Position numbers and translations under genes: made by a program. Positions 15,969 to 25,634 of a stretch of DNA of 64,000 nucleotides are shown piece by piece (position 1 is the stretch's first letter; each line of letters opens with the position of its first letter). This DNA is from Leucobacter rhizosphaerae (GTDB lineage: Bacteria; Actinomycetota; Actinomycetes; Actinomycetales; Microbacteriaceae): contig NZ_CP095043.1 in assembly GCF_022919175.1 (NCBI RefSeq), positions 496,001-560,000 of the forward strand, written 5' to 3'. The notes under the pieces were generated by a model. That model was not told the DNA's origin. It did no database searches and saw only the letters and a program-made list of their open reading frames with translations.

Positions 15969-18611
15969 TTACTCACGCGTGTGATCGACCCGCGGCTTCC
16001 GTCGGGAGGCCGCCACGATCACGGCACCCGCGGCGAGCACCAGCAGTGCGATCGGCACGACCGGCCCGGGATCGAATCCGGTCGTCGCGAGGCCACCCTT
16101 CGCGCCGGGCCCCCCGCCCCCGCCCGGCTCATTCGCCGCCACGACTCGGAAGTCTGCGGCGATGGCACCGGACTCGGCACCGACCAGCTCGACCGTGTGC
16201 ATGCCGAGGGAGGCGTTCGCCGGCACGTTCCACGTGAAGGCCACCTCACCCTGCGCGTTCGCGACCTGGGTCCCGAGCGCGAGTGGGGACGAGTACTGGG
16301 TTCCCGTCACGATCTCGCCGGGCAGGAATCCATAGCCGTAGGCCCGCTCCTGTTGACCCGGCATTCGCACGTCGTGTTCGAGCTCGATGGCGAGTTCGCC
16401 GCTCGGGTCCGTTCCGGGATCAGTGCCAGGGTCGGTGCCGGGATCGGTGCCCGGGTCGGTTCCTGGGTCAGTCCCCGGATCGGTGCCCGGATCGGTGCCC
16501 GGGTCCGTGCCCGGATCAGTTCCCGGATCAGTGCCCGGGTCCGTGCCCGGATCAGTGCCCGGGTCCGTGCCCGGATCGGTGCCCGGGTCCGTGCCCGGAT
16601 CGGTTCCCGGATCCGTGCCCGGGTCCGTGCCCGGATCGGTTCCCGGATCCGTGCCCGGGTCCGTGCCCGGATCCGTACCAGGGTCAGTGCCCGGATCGGT
16701 TCCCGGGTCCGTGCCCGGATCAGTGCCCGGGTCCGTGCCCGGATCGGTTCCCGGATCAGTTCCAGGGTCAGTGCCCGGATCGGTTCCCGGATCCGTACCA
16801 GGGTCAGTGCCCGGATCGGTTCCCGGATCCGTACCAGGGTCAGTGCCCGGATCGGTTCCCGGATCCGTACCAGGGTCGGTGCCTGGATCAGTGCCGGGAT
16901 CAGTGCCGGGGTCGGTCCCAGGATCAGTGCCGGGGTCGGTCCCAGGATCAGTGCCCGGATCGGTCCCGGGATCGGTGCCCGGATCCTCATCCAGCGCCGT
17001 CACCGTGGACGATCCGAACTCCAGCGCCACCGCGCCGTTGGTGGCGGCGTTGGGGAGCAAGCGCACCGCGAGTGCGCGGACGGTGAAGCTGTCCGCACCG
17101 AGGTCACCGGGCGTCGGCTGCTCGTTGATCGTGACCGTGGCGATCTCTCGGAGGACCGGACCGACGCCGTTCGTGAGCAGGCCAGACACCACCGGCTGCA
17201 GCGCTTCGGTGAGTGACGGCTGCAGATCGTCGATCACCTCGGTGAGCGCCGTGTCGAGCGCATTGCCGATCGGTTGCACGACGTCGAGGAGCAGATTTGT
17301 TAGCGGTTGCAGTACCGTGCCGACGGGAAGGCCGGCCACCTCGATCTGGGACGTGTCGAGCTCGGGCTCGTCGTACCCGTCGACGCCGATGAATCCGCCG
17401 ACGGTGCCGGACAGCGTGACCGGTGCGTTGACCAGTTCGAGCACGACGGTGACGGCGACCTGGATGTCCACGTTGACCTCGACGTTGTACAGTCCCTGCT
17501 GCACGAGGTCGACCGTCTTCGAGATGAGCGAGTTCTCGCCCGCGCCCGTCAGTGCGTCCGTGACACCGTCGAGGATCGCGTTCACGGTGTCGCCGTGCAG
17601 TACCTCGGTGTCTGCCGGCAAGGAGTTGAGATCAGTCGACCCCGTGCGATTGACCACGAGGCTCGCCAGATCGACCGAGATCGTTCCCGTGCTCAGGTCG
17701 ACGAGCACACTACCGTCCGTGTTTGAAAGCGGCTCCTCCAGCAAGGACGTTCGCACCTGCGTGAGCAACGGTTCAACATTGACCGATGCATCGTTCAAGG
17801 AGGCCGTCACCCCCGGGAGAGCGTCGAGGGCTCCCACGAGCTCGCTGAGCGTCGTTTCCAGCGCGCCTCCGGTGCCGAACACGCCCTGAATCGGCTGCAC
17901 GGTTGCAGCAAGCGTGGTGTCGACCTCGTCGATGAGCGTCGCCACGGCCGGGCTGTGGATCGTCGCGGTCACGTCGCTCAGGGCGTACTCGCTGCTCTCG
18001 TCGGTGAGCTGTTTGGTCGCGCGCGACCCTAGGGCGCCGATCTCGATCGAGGCCTCATCGACGAGCGTGTCGACCAGTTCCGGGGTGAGCACCTGGCCGA
18101 GCAGATCACTCAGGTCCAGGTTCGCGGTGCCGTACTCGCCGCTGTTGATCACGTCCAGGTTCAAGCCGCCTTCAGAGGTGATGAGGCCGGTTGAAGCGCT
18201 CGACGATGTGGCGCTCGGTGACGCGCTGTAGCTCGAGAGCGCCCCGAGATTGCCGAGCTCCAACAGGCCGGGGGCCTCCGGAGCGGGTTTGATCAGCGGC
18301 AGACTGACGGTACCGACTTCCAGCTCAGCGAGTCCTCCGAGCACCTCAACGTTGAGCGGGTCGGTCACCGGGCCCGGTGTGTCATCTGAGTTCGAGAGTG
18401 TGGTTCCAGCGCCTGCGACGTCGAGACCGAGCCCCTCCGCCCAGAGCCAGTGCCCATGCGCCGCGGATTCCGCGGTGACGGTGTGCGTGTCGGCGAGTGC
18501 CGCTGGCGCAGCCACGGAGGCGGATGCCAGCACCACGGCGGTCGTCGCGCCGAGCGCAAGCCCCCTGGTCACTCTTCGGCGACTCCGGGTCGCTTGGTCG
18601 TGAAGTTTCAA
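15969..18611 (-). CDS. Choice-of-anchor G-type wall-anchored surface protein with 48 DPGT repeats
   Basis: The 880-residue protein has a signal peptide (twin-Arg-rich n-region, core, cleavage after ALA-40). A long domain rich in paired LLDVVQPIGNALDTALTEV-type helices, typical of choice-of-anchor G proteins, spans about 41-540. Next come 48 DPGT tetrapeptides (about 543-734), an Ig-like module (about 740-830), and the LATTG signal at 841, a hydrophobic segment and an RRKPR tail. LAxTG is the class E sortase motif. The TTG at 18611 is preferred because AAGGGG lies 7 nt upstream; ATGs at 18629 and 18644 lack this. It is divergent from the second LuxR regulator. Its role is probably surface attachment or wall structure. 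Confidence 0.85.
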   Translation of the reverse strand: MKLHDQATRSRRRVTRGLALGATTAVVLASASVAAPAALADTHTVTAESAAHGHWLWAEGLGLDVAGAGTTLSNSDDTPGPVTDPLNVEVLGGLAELEVGTVSLPLIKPAPEAPGLLELGNLGALSSYSASPSATSSSASTGLITSEGGLNLDVINSGEYGTANLDLSDLLGQVLTPELVDTLVDEASIEIGALGSRATKQLTDESSEYALSDVTATIHSPAVATLIDEVDTTLAATVQPIQGVFGTGGALETTLSELVGALDALPGVTASLNDASVNVEPLLTQVRTSLLEEPLSNTDGSVLVDLSTGTISVDLASLVVNRTGSTDLNSLPADTEVLHGDTVNAILDGVTDALTGAGENSLISKTVDLVQQGLYNVEVNVDIQVAVTVVLELVNAPVTLSGTVGGFIGVDGYDEPELDTSQIEVAGLPVGTVLQPLTNLLLDVVQPIGNALDTALTEVIDDLQPSLTEALQPVVSGLLTNGVGPVLREIATVTINEQPTPGDLGADSFTVRALAVRLLPNAATNGAVALEFGSSTVTALDEDPGTDPGTDPGTDPGTDPGTDPGTDPGTDPGTDPGTDPGTDPGTDPGTDPGTDPGTDPGTDPGTDPGTDPGTDPGTDPGTDPGTDPGTDPGTDPGTDPGTDPGTDPGTDPGTDPGTDPGTDPGTDPGTDPGTDPGTDPGTDPGTDPGTDPGTDPGTDPGTDPGTDPGTDPGTDPGTDPGTDPGTDPGTDPGTDPSGELAIELEHDVRMPGQQERAYGYGFLPGEIVTGTQYSSPLALGTQVANAQGEVAFTWNVPANASLGMHTVELVGAESGAIAADFRVVAANEPGGGGGPGAKGGLATTGFDPGPVVPIALLVLAAGAVIVAASRRKPRVDHTRE
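16410..16985 (-). repeat. 48 tandem copies of a 12-bp unit encoding Asp-Pro-Gly-Thr
   Basis: Exactly 576 bp, or 48 units of 12 bp, encode an uninterrupted DPGT stalk. Units differ only at synonymous positions. Three consecutive identical 36-bp blocks (16765-16800, 16801-16836, 16837-16872) show that recent growth occurred in steps of three units. The 12-bp period keeps both strands open, creating long false frames on the + strand. The array should be length-variable between strains. Confidence 0.97.
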
Positions 18612-18957
18612 GGTCCCACCCCTTTTCATCCAGGAGGGAAACATGCGCTACATGATGTCCCTCGCACGATCAGTCGCTCTCATACGGGCAACTAGTCAGG
18701 AGGTTAGAGGCCCGTCGGCGAGGCCTCCTACGCCAACCGGGTGGCCTGAGAAACGGCGTCACGGCCATTCCGCATCGACGCCGGGACTACTGAGAGCTCC
18801 GCGTGTGTGCCCTGAGGCGACACGCCCGACACTTCCGATGCTCACTGAACAGATGTGGCCACCGTCCGAGAATTTTTCCCAGCAGCTACCCAGAAACGGC
18901 TAGAGTCATGCCCAAGGGGGCCTGAAGTCCGCTCCGTACCTCGGTGCGGGCCACGGA
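18612..18957. promoter_or_regulatory. Shared divergent region between surface protein and second LuxR regulator
   Basis: 346 bp separate the two start codons. On the regulator side a rightward -10 candidate TAGAGT lies near 18902-18907. An A/T-rich tract at 18871-18880 contains, on the minus strand, GGGAAAAAT. The same GGGAAAAT occurs in the equivalent position of the other surface-protein/regulator gap (25536-25543). No gene is convincing here. Confidence 0.5.
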
Positions 18958-21360
18958 ATGCACATGGACACGGGGAGCAATGGAGCGCCGTTTCGTCGAG
19001 AATTCCTCGACGAAACGAGAACACATCTGACCGAATTCGGCAACGTCCTACTGACCGGTCCGAACGGATCTGGCCGGAGCTATCTGCTGCGCAGAATGGC
19101 GGAAGCGTTGCGCAGGGACGCCCACGTCGTCACCGAGATCCGCTGCTCGGAGGCCGACGGCGCGGAACGCGCCGCACTCGCGCACCCGCTGTCCACGCTC
19201 ATCGTCGACGAGCTCGAGCTGGCGGACCCGCCGCTCCTCGAAGCGCTCGACGCGCACGTACTGAGCGGCGGCCCGCTCCTCTCAGCGCTCGACACCGGCC
19301 ACTGGCGGAGTCATCATCTGCTCGCCGGCAGTGAAGGTTCCGGGTTGCCTCCGAATGCCCAGCGGCTCTTGGATACGGCCCACCTCATGCCGATCGATCC
19401 CATGGATGCCCACGAACTCGAAACACTGCTCCACTCGCACTCGGAGACCGCCGTCGACTCGGATACGGTGCACACCATCTGTGCCCTGGCCGAGGGCAGG
19501 CCCCAGTGGGCGCTGGATCTCCTCACCATTGCACGCCACGGCCACCTGTCCAGCTGCCCGAGACCATCGATCTCGGGAGTGCTCTTCGGCGCAGTTCCCC
19601 TCCCGGCGGCGCGCAGCTTGAGCAGCGCAATCGGAGACATTTCTGCAGAGCTCGCCTCGATGGCGGTCGCACTCGCCGACTTCGAGTCTCGTGATCTCAG
19701 CGCTGTGGTCGAGCTCATCGGGGGAGAGGCTGCGCACCAGCTGCTCGATCTCGGAGTGTTGATCAGGACACCAGGGACCGAGCTCTATTCGGTCCCCCCG
19801 TTCGTCGGCTTCTCGCTCCACCATCGCGCGGATCCGAGCGAGGTATCTCGGATCCAAAACCTCATCGCGGGCCACTTGGTGACGCAGGAGGCACTCGGCT
19901 TCCCGATCACCGCGGCCGAGGCCGCGCAGTGCGCGCGAGTGCTGGGGACGTGGCCGGTCGCGACCGACGGTGCGCTGTCGCCCGTCGAATCCCGGATCAT
20001 CCAACGGGTCGCCGCCGACCTCCTCGCCTTCGATGAGGGATCTGCGGCACGCACGCTGCTGGTCCGTGCCGGGACCACCGATCACCCGGAGGATCCGCTG
20101 CACCGCACGAAGTCACTGATCGTGCTCGCTGGACCCGCGGCGGGACTCCGTGAACTCGACGCGCTGAGTTTCCCGGACGGCAGCAGTGATGCGGTCGCGG
20201 CGGCCTTCCTTCGTGCGCAACTCGTCGCTGCGGTCGGGGGTCACACGGACATCGCCACCGGACCGGTCACCGACGATCTCGCCGCGGTCTTCCGTGTGTG
20301 GAACACGCTGGGAAGAGGCCCGAACGCGCTGTCCGGCGACCCCGGGCCGATTCAGAGTCTCGGGTTCCCCGAGCTCACGAATGCCGCACGTGCCTTCTCC
20401 GTCCTCGACCACGTCCTCGCCGGCGTCGTGCCCGACGGAACATGGTTGGCGACCGGGGAGGACATCCCACTCCCGACGGTCGAGGTCTCACGGCAGTTCG
20501 AGCCGCTGCTCGCCACGACACTCCTCGCGCATACGGTGGTCGCCCTGCTGTCCGGAGAATGCGCGTCGCGATCCAACGAACTTCGCGAGGCGGCGGGCCG
20601 ACTGGCGCCACGGGCGTACCACCGCCGCTGGATCCGCCATCTCGAAGCGACTGGTACTGCGCTCGCCTCGGGAGATCTCGGTCGCGCGCGATTGGAGTGG
20701 TCGGGGTTGCAGGCACGCGCACCGCGCTTCATTCCCGTGCGCCTCCGCGATGCCCTCGATCGCATTGCGCTCGCGATCACCGAGGTCTCGCAGGATCGAA
20801 CCGTGGGCTCCACGGCGCCCGTTGGCATCGAGATCGAGCGACGCATCGTGTCATACCTGTCCGGGCAGATCGAGCACGTGCCCCGCCGACCGTTCTCGGC
20901 GGGACCCGCCACGCCGCTGCCGTCGCTCCGCCTCGCGGAGGCGCACCTCGCGGCGTCGGAGGAGCAGAATCCAGCCGAGCTTCTCCGAATCGCGGAGGAG
21001 TTGCAGCGCCGCGAGCTCTGGACTCCCGCGGCATTCGCGTACACCGAGGCGCGCGCCATCCTGCTGAGCCGACGGGCATCCGGGGGTGTCCGCCGGTGCG
21101 ACGCCAGGATCGCCGAGTTCACGGCTCGGCTGCGTCAGCGCGTTCGATGGCATCGCCCCGGTGACTTGCCGACGAGCAGCCGCGTCAGGCTCACCCCCCG
21201 CGAACGGTCCGTGGCTCGTCTCGCGGCCCAGGGAATGACGAACCGGCAGATCGCCGAGCGACTCGGGTGCAGCGCCAGAACGGTCGAGTCGCACCTGGCT
21301 CAGGCACGGTCGAAGCTCGGCGCGTCGAGCCGGGACCAGATCGCAGAACTCCTGTCATAG
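18958..21360 (+). CDS. Large STAND-type LuxR-family transcriptional regulator (second of three)
   Basis: The 800-residue protein has Walker A TGPNGSGRS at about 33-41, Walker B LIVDELELAD at about 81-90, a helical repeat middle, and a C-terminal LuxR domain from about 745 with LTPRERSVARLAAQGMTNRQIAERL and ARTVESHLAQARSKLG. It is a LAL-like regulator without a recognised ligand domain. The start at 18958 (or the ATG two codons later) has only a weak upstream GGA. It is head-to-head with the DPGT-repeat surface protein, so that gene is the first candidate target. Confidence 0.86.
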   Translation: MHMDTGSNGAPFRREFLDETRTHLTEFGNVLLTGPNGSGRSYLLRRMAEALRRDAHVVTEIRCSEADGAERAALAHPLSTLIVDELELADPPLLEALDAHVLSGGPLLSALDTGHWRSHHLLAGSEGSGLPPNAQRLLDTAHLMPIDPMDAHELETLLHSHSETAVDSDTVHTICALAEGRPQWALDLLTIARHGHLSSCPRPSISGVLFGAVPLPAARSLSSAIGDISAELASMAVALADFESRDLSAVVELIGGEAAHQLLDLGVLIRTPGTELYSVPPFVGFSLHHRADPSEVSRIQNLIAGHLVTQEALGFPITAAEAAQCARVLGTWPVATDGALSPVESRIIQRVAADLLAFDEGSAARTLLVRAGTTDHPEDPLHRTKSLIVLAGPAAGLRELDALSFPDGSSDAVAAAFLRAQLVAAVGGHTDIATGPVTDDLAAVFRVWNTLGRGPNALSGDPGPIQSLGFPELTNAARAFSVLDHVLAGVVPDGTWLATGEDIPLPTVEVSRQFEPLLATTLLAHTVVALLSGECASRSNELREAAGRLAPRAYHRRWIRHLEATGTALASGDLGRARLEWSGLQARAPRFIPVRLRDALDRIALAITEVSQDRTVGSTAPVGIEIERRIVSYLSGQIEHVPRRPFSAGPATPLPSLRLAEAHLAASEEQNPAELLRIAEELQRRELWTPAAFAYTEARAILLSRRASGGVRRCDARIAEFTARLRQRVRWHRPGDLPTSSRVRLTPRERSVARLAAQGMTNRQIAERLGCSARTVESHLAQARSKLGASSRDQIAELLS

Positions 21361-21400
21361 ATCTTCACCGTTCGCGCGGGATCCGGGATACGCTCGGGGC

Positions 21401-21604
21401 ATGACCGACGACCAGGGCCGGGATCCGTACGCGGGGATGATCGGGTACATCTCCGGTGGCCTGGTCGCGGGCATGATCCTCGGAGTCGTGATCGGGTTGC
21501 TGCTGCCCTCGATCGGCGTGGGCTTCGGGATCCCGATCGGCATGATCCTGGGGATCTCACTCGGGCTCGCGGTGTGGTTCGCGCGCCAGGGCACCCGCAA
21601 GTAA
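21401..21604 (+). CDS. Small two-helix membrane protein of unknown function
   Basis: The 67-residue protein has a charged N-terminus (TDDQGRDPY) and two hydrophobic segments (about 13-33 and 39-58) separated by a Pro-Ser turn, ending in RQGTRK. TACGCT ends 6 nt before the ATG, so a leaderless transcript is likely, although GGGG is also nearby. It lies 40 nt after the second LuxR regulator. The function is not recognised. Confidence 0.6.
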   Translation: MTDDQGRDPYAGMIGYISGGLVAGMILGVVIGLLLPSIGVGFGIPIGMILGISLGLAVWFARQGTRK

Positions 21605-21639
21605 CAGATCAGCACCGTCGATCCCGCGGACCGTCGCCG

Positions 21640-22899
21640 TCACGGTTCTCGCGGACCGCGTCGGATCCAGAGCACCCCGGGCACGAGCGCCACCGCCGCG
21701 AGCACCAGCATGAGCGTGCGGTACGGATTGTCGGTGAACAGTCCCGGGACGAGCGCTGTGGCGGCGAAGACCACTCCGAGGCCCAGGAGCGGGCCGACGA
21801 ACTGGCCGGCCGCGCCCGACGCGCTGAAGGCCCCAATGAACCTGCCGTCACGACCCGGAGGGGCCGCCTCCAGCGCCGCCGCCAGCAGCACCGAGTTCAG
21901 GATCCCGATCGCGAATCCGCTGACGAATGCGGACACCCCGACCACCGCCACGGCCTCCGCGAACCCGCGCAGACCGAGAGACACCATGAGCACCAGAGAA
22001 CTCACCAGGATGCAGCCGCGTGCGTGCGACACGAATCGCGGACGTGCGTAGAGCGCAGCGGTCGCGCAGACGAGCCCGGCAATCGCGGCGATGAGCAGAC
22101 CGACCGCCATCTGCACGGGCACCGCGTCACCGTCCTCGGATCGGGCCGCAAGCTCCAGCGCGTGCGCGGCGAGGTAGGCGGCGGCGACCGCACTCACGCA
22201 GAGCTGAGACGCCAACAGCAGAGCGGGATGCACCCGCCGCACCGGTGCGCTCACGGCGCTTTCGGAAATGGGAGACGCGCCCAGTTGCGCCCCCGAGCCG
22301 GCACGCTGCGGCGCGAAGAAAAGGAACATGGCCGGAACAGCGCAGCTGACGAGCGACAGCACGAACGTCGTCTGCCACACGAGTTCCGGTGCGACGAGGA
22401 GGACGCCGAGCGGCAGCGCGAGGCCCACGTAGGCCCCGAGGATCATGATGACGGCCCCTCTGCTGCGGTGGCGCGGCAGCGCAGTCGCCAGGAGCGCGCG
22501 CAGCACCGCCATTGCACCGGAGTAGCCGCCCTGCGCAATGCCCCAGCCCACGAGCAACGCGCCGGGCGAGACACCGGTCACCGCGATCACCAGTCCGAGC
22601 GTGCCCACGACCGTTGCCGCAAGCACCAGGGTCCAGCGTCGGAAGGCCGACGCGCTTCCGATGTCGGCGATGCGGCCGACGAGCAGTGCACCGATGATGG
22701 CGCATATCGACCCCGTGCTCATGGTCACGGCGACGATGCCCGCGACCTCCAGTCCCGAAGCGATGTCCGTCGCGCGGGCGGCGATGCCCACCGCGACGGG
22801 TGGGGTCAGCGCCGCGAGCAACGTCAGTTTCGCAAGGTTCACGAAGAACGCGACCCGGAAGGACGCGCGCTCACCGGCCGTCGACATCGGACCCGTCAT
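21640..22899 (-). CDS. MFS transporter
   Basis: The 419-residue protein has twelve predicted membrane segments with MFS loop features, such as GALLVGRIADIGSASAFRRW after helix 2 (the GxLaDrxGxrr-like loop) and a second-half SGFAIGILNSVLLAAALEAAP segment. The ATG at 22899 (GGA 7 nt upstream) lies inside the 3' end of the third LuxR regulator, overlapping by 29 nt. The two are therefore one transcript, and the transporter probably belongs to that regulator's response. The substrate is unknown. Confidence 0.85.
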   Translation of the reverse strand: MTGPMSTAGERASFRVAFFVNLAKLTLLAALTPPVAVGIAARATDIASGLEVAGIVAVTMSTGSICAIIGALLVGRIADIGSASAFRRWTLVLAATVVGTLGLVIAVTGVSPGALLVGWGIAQGGYSGAMAVLRALLATALPRHRSRGAVIMILGAYVGLALPLGVLLVAPELVWQTTFVLSLVSCAVPAMFLFFAPQRAGSGAQLGASPISESAVSAPVRRVHPALLLASQLCVSAVAAAYLAAHALELAARSEDGDAVPVQMAVGLLIAAIAGLVCATAALYARPRFVSHARGCILVSSLVLMVSLGLRGFAEAVAVVGVSAFVSGFAIGILNSVLLAAALEAAPPGRDGRFIGAFSASGAAGQFVGPLLGLGVVFAATALVPGLFTDNPYRTLMLVLAAVALVPGVLWIRRGPREP

Positions 22900-25441
22900 G
22901 GATGAATCCGGCTTCGCGTGCCACCCGGATCGCCTCGGAGCGGCGACGGACCCCGAGCTTGCGGTGCACCTGCTTCAGGTTCCACTTCACCGTTTCTCGG
23001 GAGAGGTGCAGTGCGGTCGCGGTCTCCTCAATGCTCCCCGAGTGCTGGATCGACTGCAGCGTGCGGGCCTCGGCCTTCGAGAGTGGCACGAGCACGTGCG
23101 CCTCTGCAGCGATGCTGTGCTCGACCGGCAGCCCGGGCGCGAGCAGCGCGAGGGCCCCGGCGGATTCCGCCGACAGGGCACGCATCGGTAGCCCCAGGTG
23201 CAGGGCCTGGAGGAGCTCGCTCGCGCCCGAAATGCGAGCGGTCGCTGCAGAGGTGTCGCCGGCGCGCCGCGCGCTCTCGGCGCCGATGATCAACAGCTCG
23301 GTCCGGATCCTGGGGGAGCGCAACGCAGCCGGCTGATGGAGGAGTGCGCCGACCGTGAGCGACGCCTCGTCGAAGCCACCTCGGCTCATCGCGGCGTACA
23401 CGCTCGCGAGCGTGGCGGTGCGCTTCCGCCGATCAGCCCCGATGCGCTGGCCGGACTGCCACCGCAGGCGCGCGCGAAGCGACTCGAGCAGTGATTGCGA
23501 ACTGGGGAAGACCCCGAACCGATGTTTCCTCCGGTGCAGCTCGCGCTCGAGACGCTCGAGCGCCGGCCCGGGACCGCCCGAGCTCTCCGTGATGAGCGCG
23601 TGCAGCATCACCAAATGCGGCCAGTGCTCGATCGTCGCCTCGTGTTCTTGGAGTGCGTCGAGGTGCTCGGCTGCCGCCTCAGGCTGCCGAGCTTCCAGGT
23701 CGAGGAGTGCCGCGCCGATCCGGTACCCGGCACCGAGGTACGAGTGAGCCCAACCAACGGGCTCTCTCAGCTGTTCGCATCGCACGAGTCGCGAGCGCGC
23801 GGTGATCAAGTCGCCGTTCCACGCGGCCGTCCAGAGCGCAAGGGAGTTCGCGTGGGCTCGAGTTTTCGGCTCCAGTCGGTCGGGCCAGTTGAGCAGCGGC
23901 GCGAGCGCCTGTTCCGCGGCGAGACTGTCATCCGCGTGGATGAAGGTGACTGCCGCGTGGCGCAGAGCGCTCTGGAGCGGAATCCAGGCGTCCGTCCGCT
24001 CCTCGGGGCTGAACTGCTCGAGCAACGCGAGCAGCCGATGGGCCAGCTCCACACTGAGCGACTCGTTCCCCGCGAGGCGCGACACGATCATCCGGAGCGC
24101 TGTGGCGGACAGACCTGGAAATCCCGGCTCCTCGGAGGCCGCGGCGAGACCCGTGCTGGCGAGCACCCGAAGCCCGGAGAACAGCCGGGCGATGCGTCCT
24201 TTCGGAAAGGCGTACTCATCGATCAGCGCGAACGCCCCGATGATCGGGTACTGCTCCTGGATGTGCTCCGGAACGTCCGAGAGCCGGTGCGGCATGCGAT
24301 CCCGCGTCACAGGCGCAATGTCTCCCTGCAGCAGGAGCTCACTCAGCACATCCCACTGCTCGCCGATGATCGCGGCCTGCACCGCGAGCCTCGGTCGCGC
24401 CGATGCGAAGGCGGGTGCGGCTCGACCCGCGAGCGTGCGCAGCTCATCAGCGCCGACCAACCCCTCGGCACGTCGCATGATCTCGTCACGGACCATCGTC
24501 TGGTGGTGGAACCAGAGCTCGCCATTCTCCTCGAGCCAGGAACCGAAATGCGCGTCGATCACACGCTCAAGAAGTATCTGAGCCTCGGTCGGCGAGACGT
24601 CCAGCATGCGCTCGAGGACCGTGGGCGAGACCTGTTCGAAGAGGGCCGTCGCGCACAGCAGCCGATGCTCGGCGGGCGTGCCAGACGTTATCGTTGCCTC
24701 GATCAGCGACGCCACCACCTGCGCGGGGCGACCTCGAGATCCCGCGATGGCCTCCTCACCCTCCGCGATCAGGGCGAGCACACCCAGCATCCATCCGCGG
24801 GTGCTCCGGACCAGGTGGGCTGCCGCCTGCTCCCGCTCCGTCGACCGGATCTCGGGGACGCGCGCGGCCAGGAGTTGCGCGACCTCGCTCTCGGAGAGCG
24901 CCAAGTCATCTGGGCCGAACTCGCACACGGGGAGCCGAAACCGGGTCTTCGGGCCGGCAAGCTCGGCGGGCCGCCGTCGCGAGGTGACGATCACACTGAG
25001 GTCGGGCACCTCCTCGAGCATGGTGACGAGCGGCCGCTGCGTGTCGAGGGGGAGCCCCGCGGGAGCGCCATCCAGCACAAGCACCACCCTTCGGCCCAGC
25101 GACACGAGCATCTCACGCAGGCCGGGGTGAGGATCGCCCGACGAGGATTCGACCAGGCCGGCTCGGGCGATGGCGCCTGCCACCCGTTGCCACAGCGCTC
25201 CCGGGGAGGTGTCGGCGTCCGAGAGCTCGATCCAGAGTGCCGAACCTGCTTGATCGTCGATGGACCCCGCTTCGGACGCTAGCGTGCGCGCCACCGTCGC
25301 CGCGAGCACGGACTTGCCGCTCCCGCCAGGACCGTGGATCAGTGTGAGCGCCGGACGCTGCGAAACGACGCGCCGCAACAGCAGCGGCCGCGGAAGCATG
25401 TGGTGGCGGGTCACCGGGAAGAAATGCGCGTCAGCCGGCAT
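22871..25441 (-). CDS. Large STAND-type LuxR-family transcriptional regulator, MalT-like (third of three)
   Basis: The 856-residue protein starts MLPRPLLLRRV..RPALTLIHGPGGSGKS, with the Walker A at about 37-44 in the MalT style, then VVLVLDGAPAG as Walker B. A long helical middle with TPR-like repeats and a C-terminal LuxR domain follow, the latter from about 787 (LSKAEARTLQSIQHSGSIEETATALHLS, then TVKWNLKQVHRKLG). The KWNLKQVHRKLGV recognition helix is MalT-like. It is head-to-head with the LPxTG surface protein (193-bp gap) and cotranscribed with the MFS gene. The inducer is unknown. Confidence 0.87.
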   Translation of the reverse strand: MPADAHFFPVTRHHMLPRPLLLRRVVSQRPALTLIHGPGGSGKSVLAATVARTLASEAGSIDDQAGSALWIELSDADTSPGALWQRVAGAIARAGLVESSSGDPHPGLREMLVSLGRRVVLVLDGAPAGLPLDTQRPLVTMLEEVPDLSVIVTSRRRPAELAGPKTRFRLPVCEFGPDDLALSESEVAQLLAARVPEIRSTEREQAAAHLVRSTRGWMLGVLALIAEGEEAIAGSRGRPAQVVASLIEATITSGTPAEHRLLCATALFEQVSPTVLERMLDVSPTEAQILLERVIDAHFGSWLEENGELWFHHQTMVRDEIMRRAEGLVGADELRTLAGRAAPAFASARPRLAVQAAIIGEQWDVLSELLLQGDIAPVTRDRMPHRLSDVPEHIQEQYPIIGAFALIDEYAFPKGRIARLFSGLRVLASTGLAAASEEPGFPGLSATALRMIVSRLAGNESLSVELAHRLLALLEQFSPEERTDAWIPLQSALRHAAVTFIHADDSLAAEQALAPLLNWPDRLEPKTRAHANSLALWTAAWNGDLITARSRLVRCEQLREPVGWAHSYLGAGYRIGAALLDLEARQPEAAAEHLDALQEHEATIEHWPHLVMLHALITESSGGPGPALERLERELHRRKHRFGVFPSSQSLLESLRARLRWQSGQRIGADRRKRTATLASVYAAMSRGGFDEASLTVGALLHQPAALRSPRIRTELLIIGAESARRAGDTSAATARISGASELLQALHLGLPMRALSAESAGALALLAPGLPVEHSIAAEAHVLVPLSKAEARTLQSIQHSGSIEETATALHLSRETVKWNLKQVHRKLGVRRRSEAIRVAREAGFIHDGSDVDGR

Positions 25442-25634
25442 GGGATGGATCCGACGGCGCAGGCATACGTCTCAATCTACCGATTCCACGGGACGTGCGG
25501 GCCTGTGCGGGATGCCGAAGAGGGGGAAATGCGGGGGGAAAATCCGGCCGATCGATCTCAGGTGGGTTCGCGCCGCCTACTCTGACGTCGGGAATGACTG
25601 TGCCGATTCGGCAATTCACTGGGACGAGGGAACA
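25442..25634. promoter_or_regulatory. Divergent region between third LuxR regulator and LPxTG surface protein
   Basis: The 193-bp gap contains a leftward -10 candidate TAGATT (near 25480), a purine tract with GGGAAAAT at 25536-25543 and a short palindrome GCCGATTCGGC just before the surface protein's ribosome site. The purine tract resembles the one in the gap before the second regulator. No gene is seen. Confidence 0.5.

Noticed and set aside
16410..16985. Possible CRISPR array
   Set aside because: Units are 12 bp, contiguous and in frame, with no spacers or cas genes.
16387..17889. 500-residue + strand frame with (GSVP)n repeats
   Set aside because: It is the complement of the DPGT array; a 12-bp repeat without stops keeps all frames open. 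The minus-strand gene has a signal peptide, sorting signal and family features.
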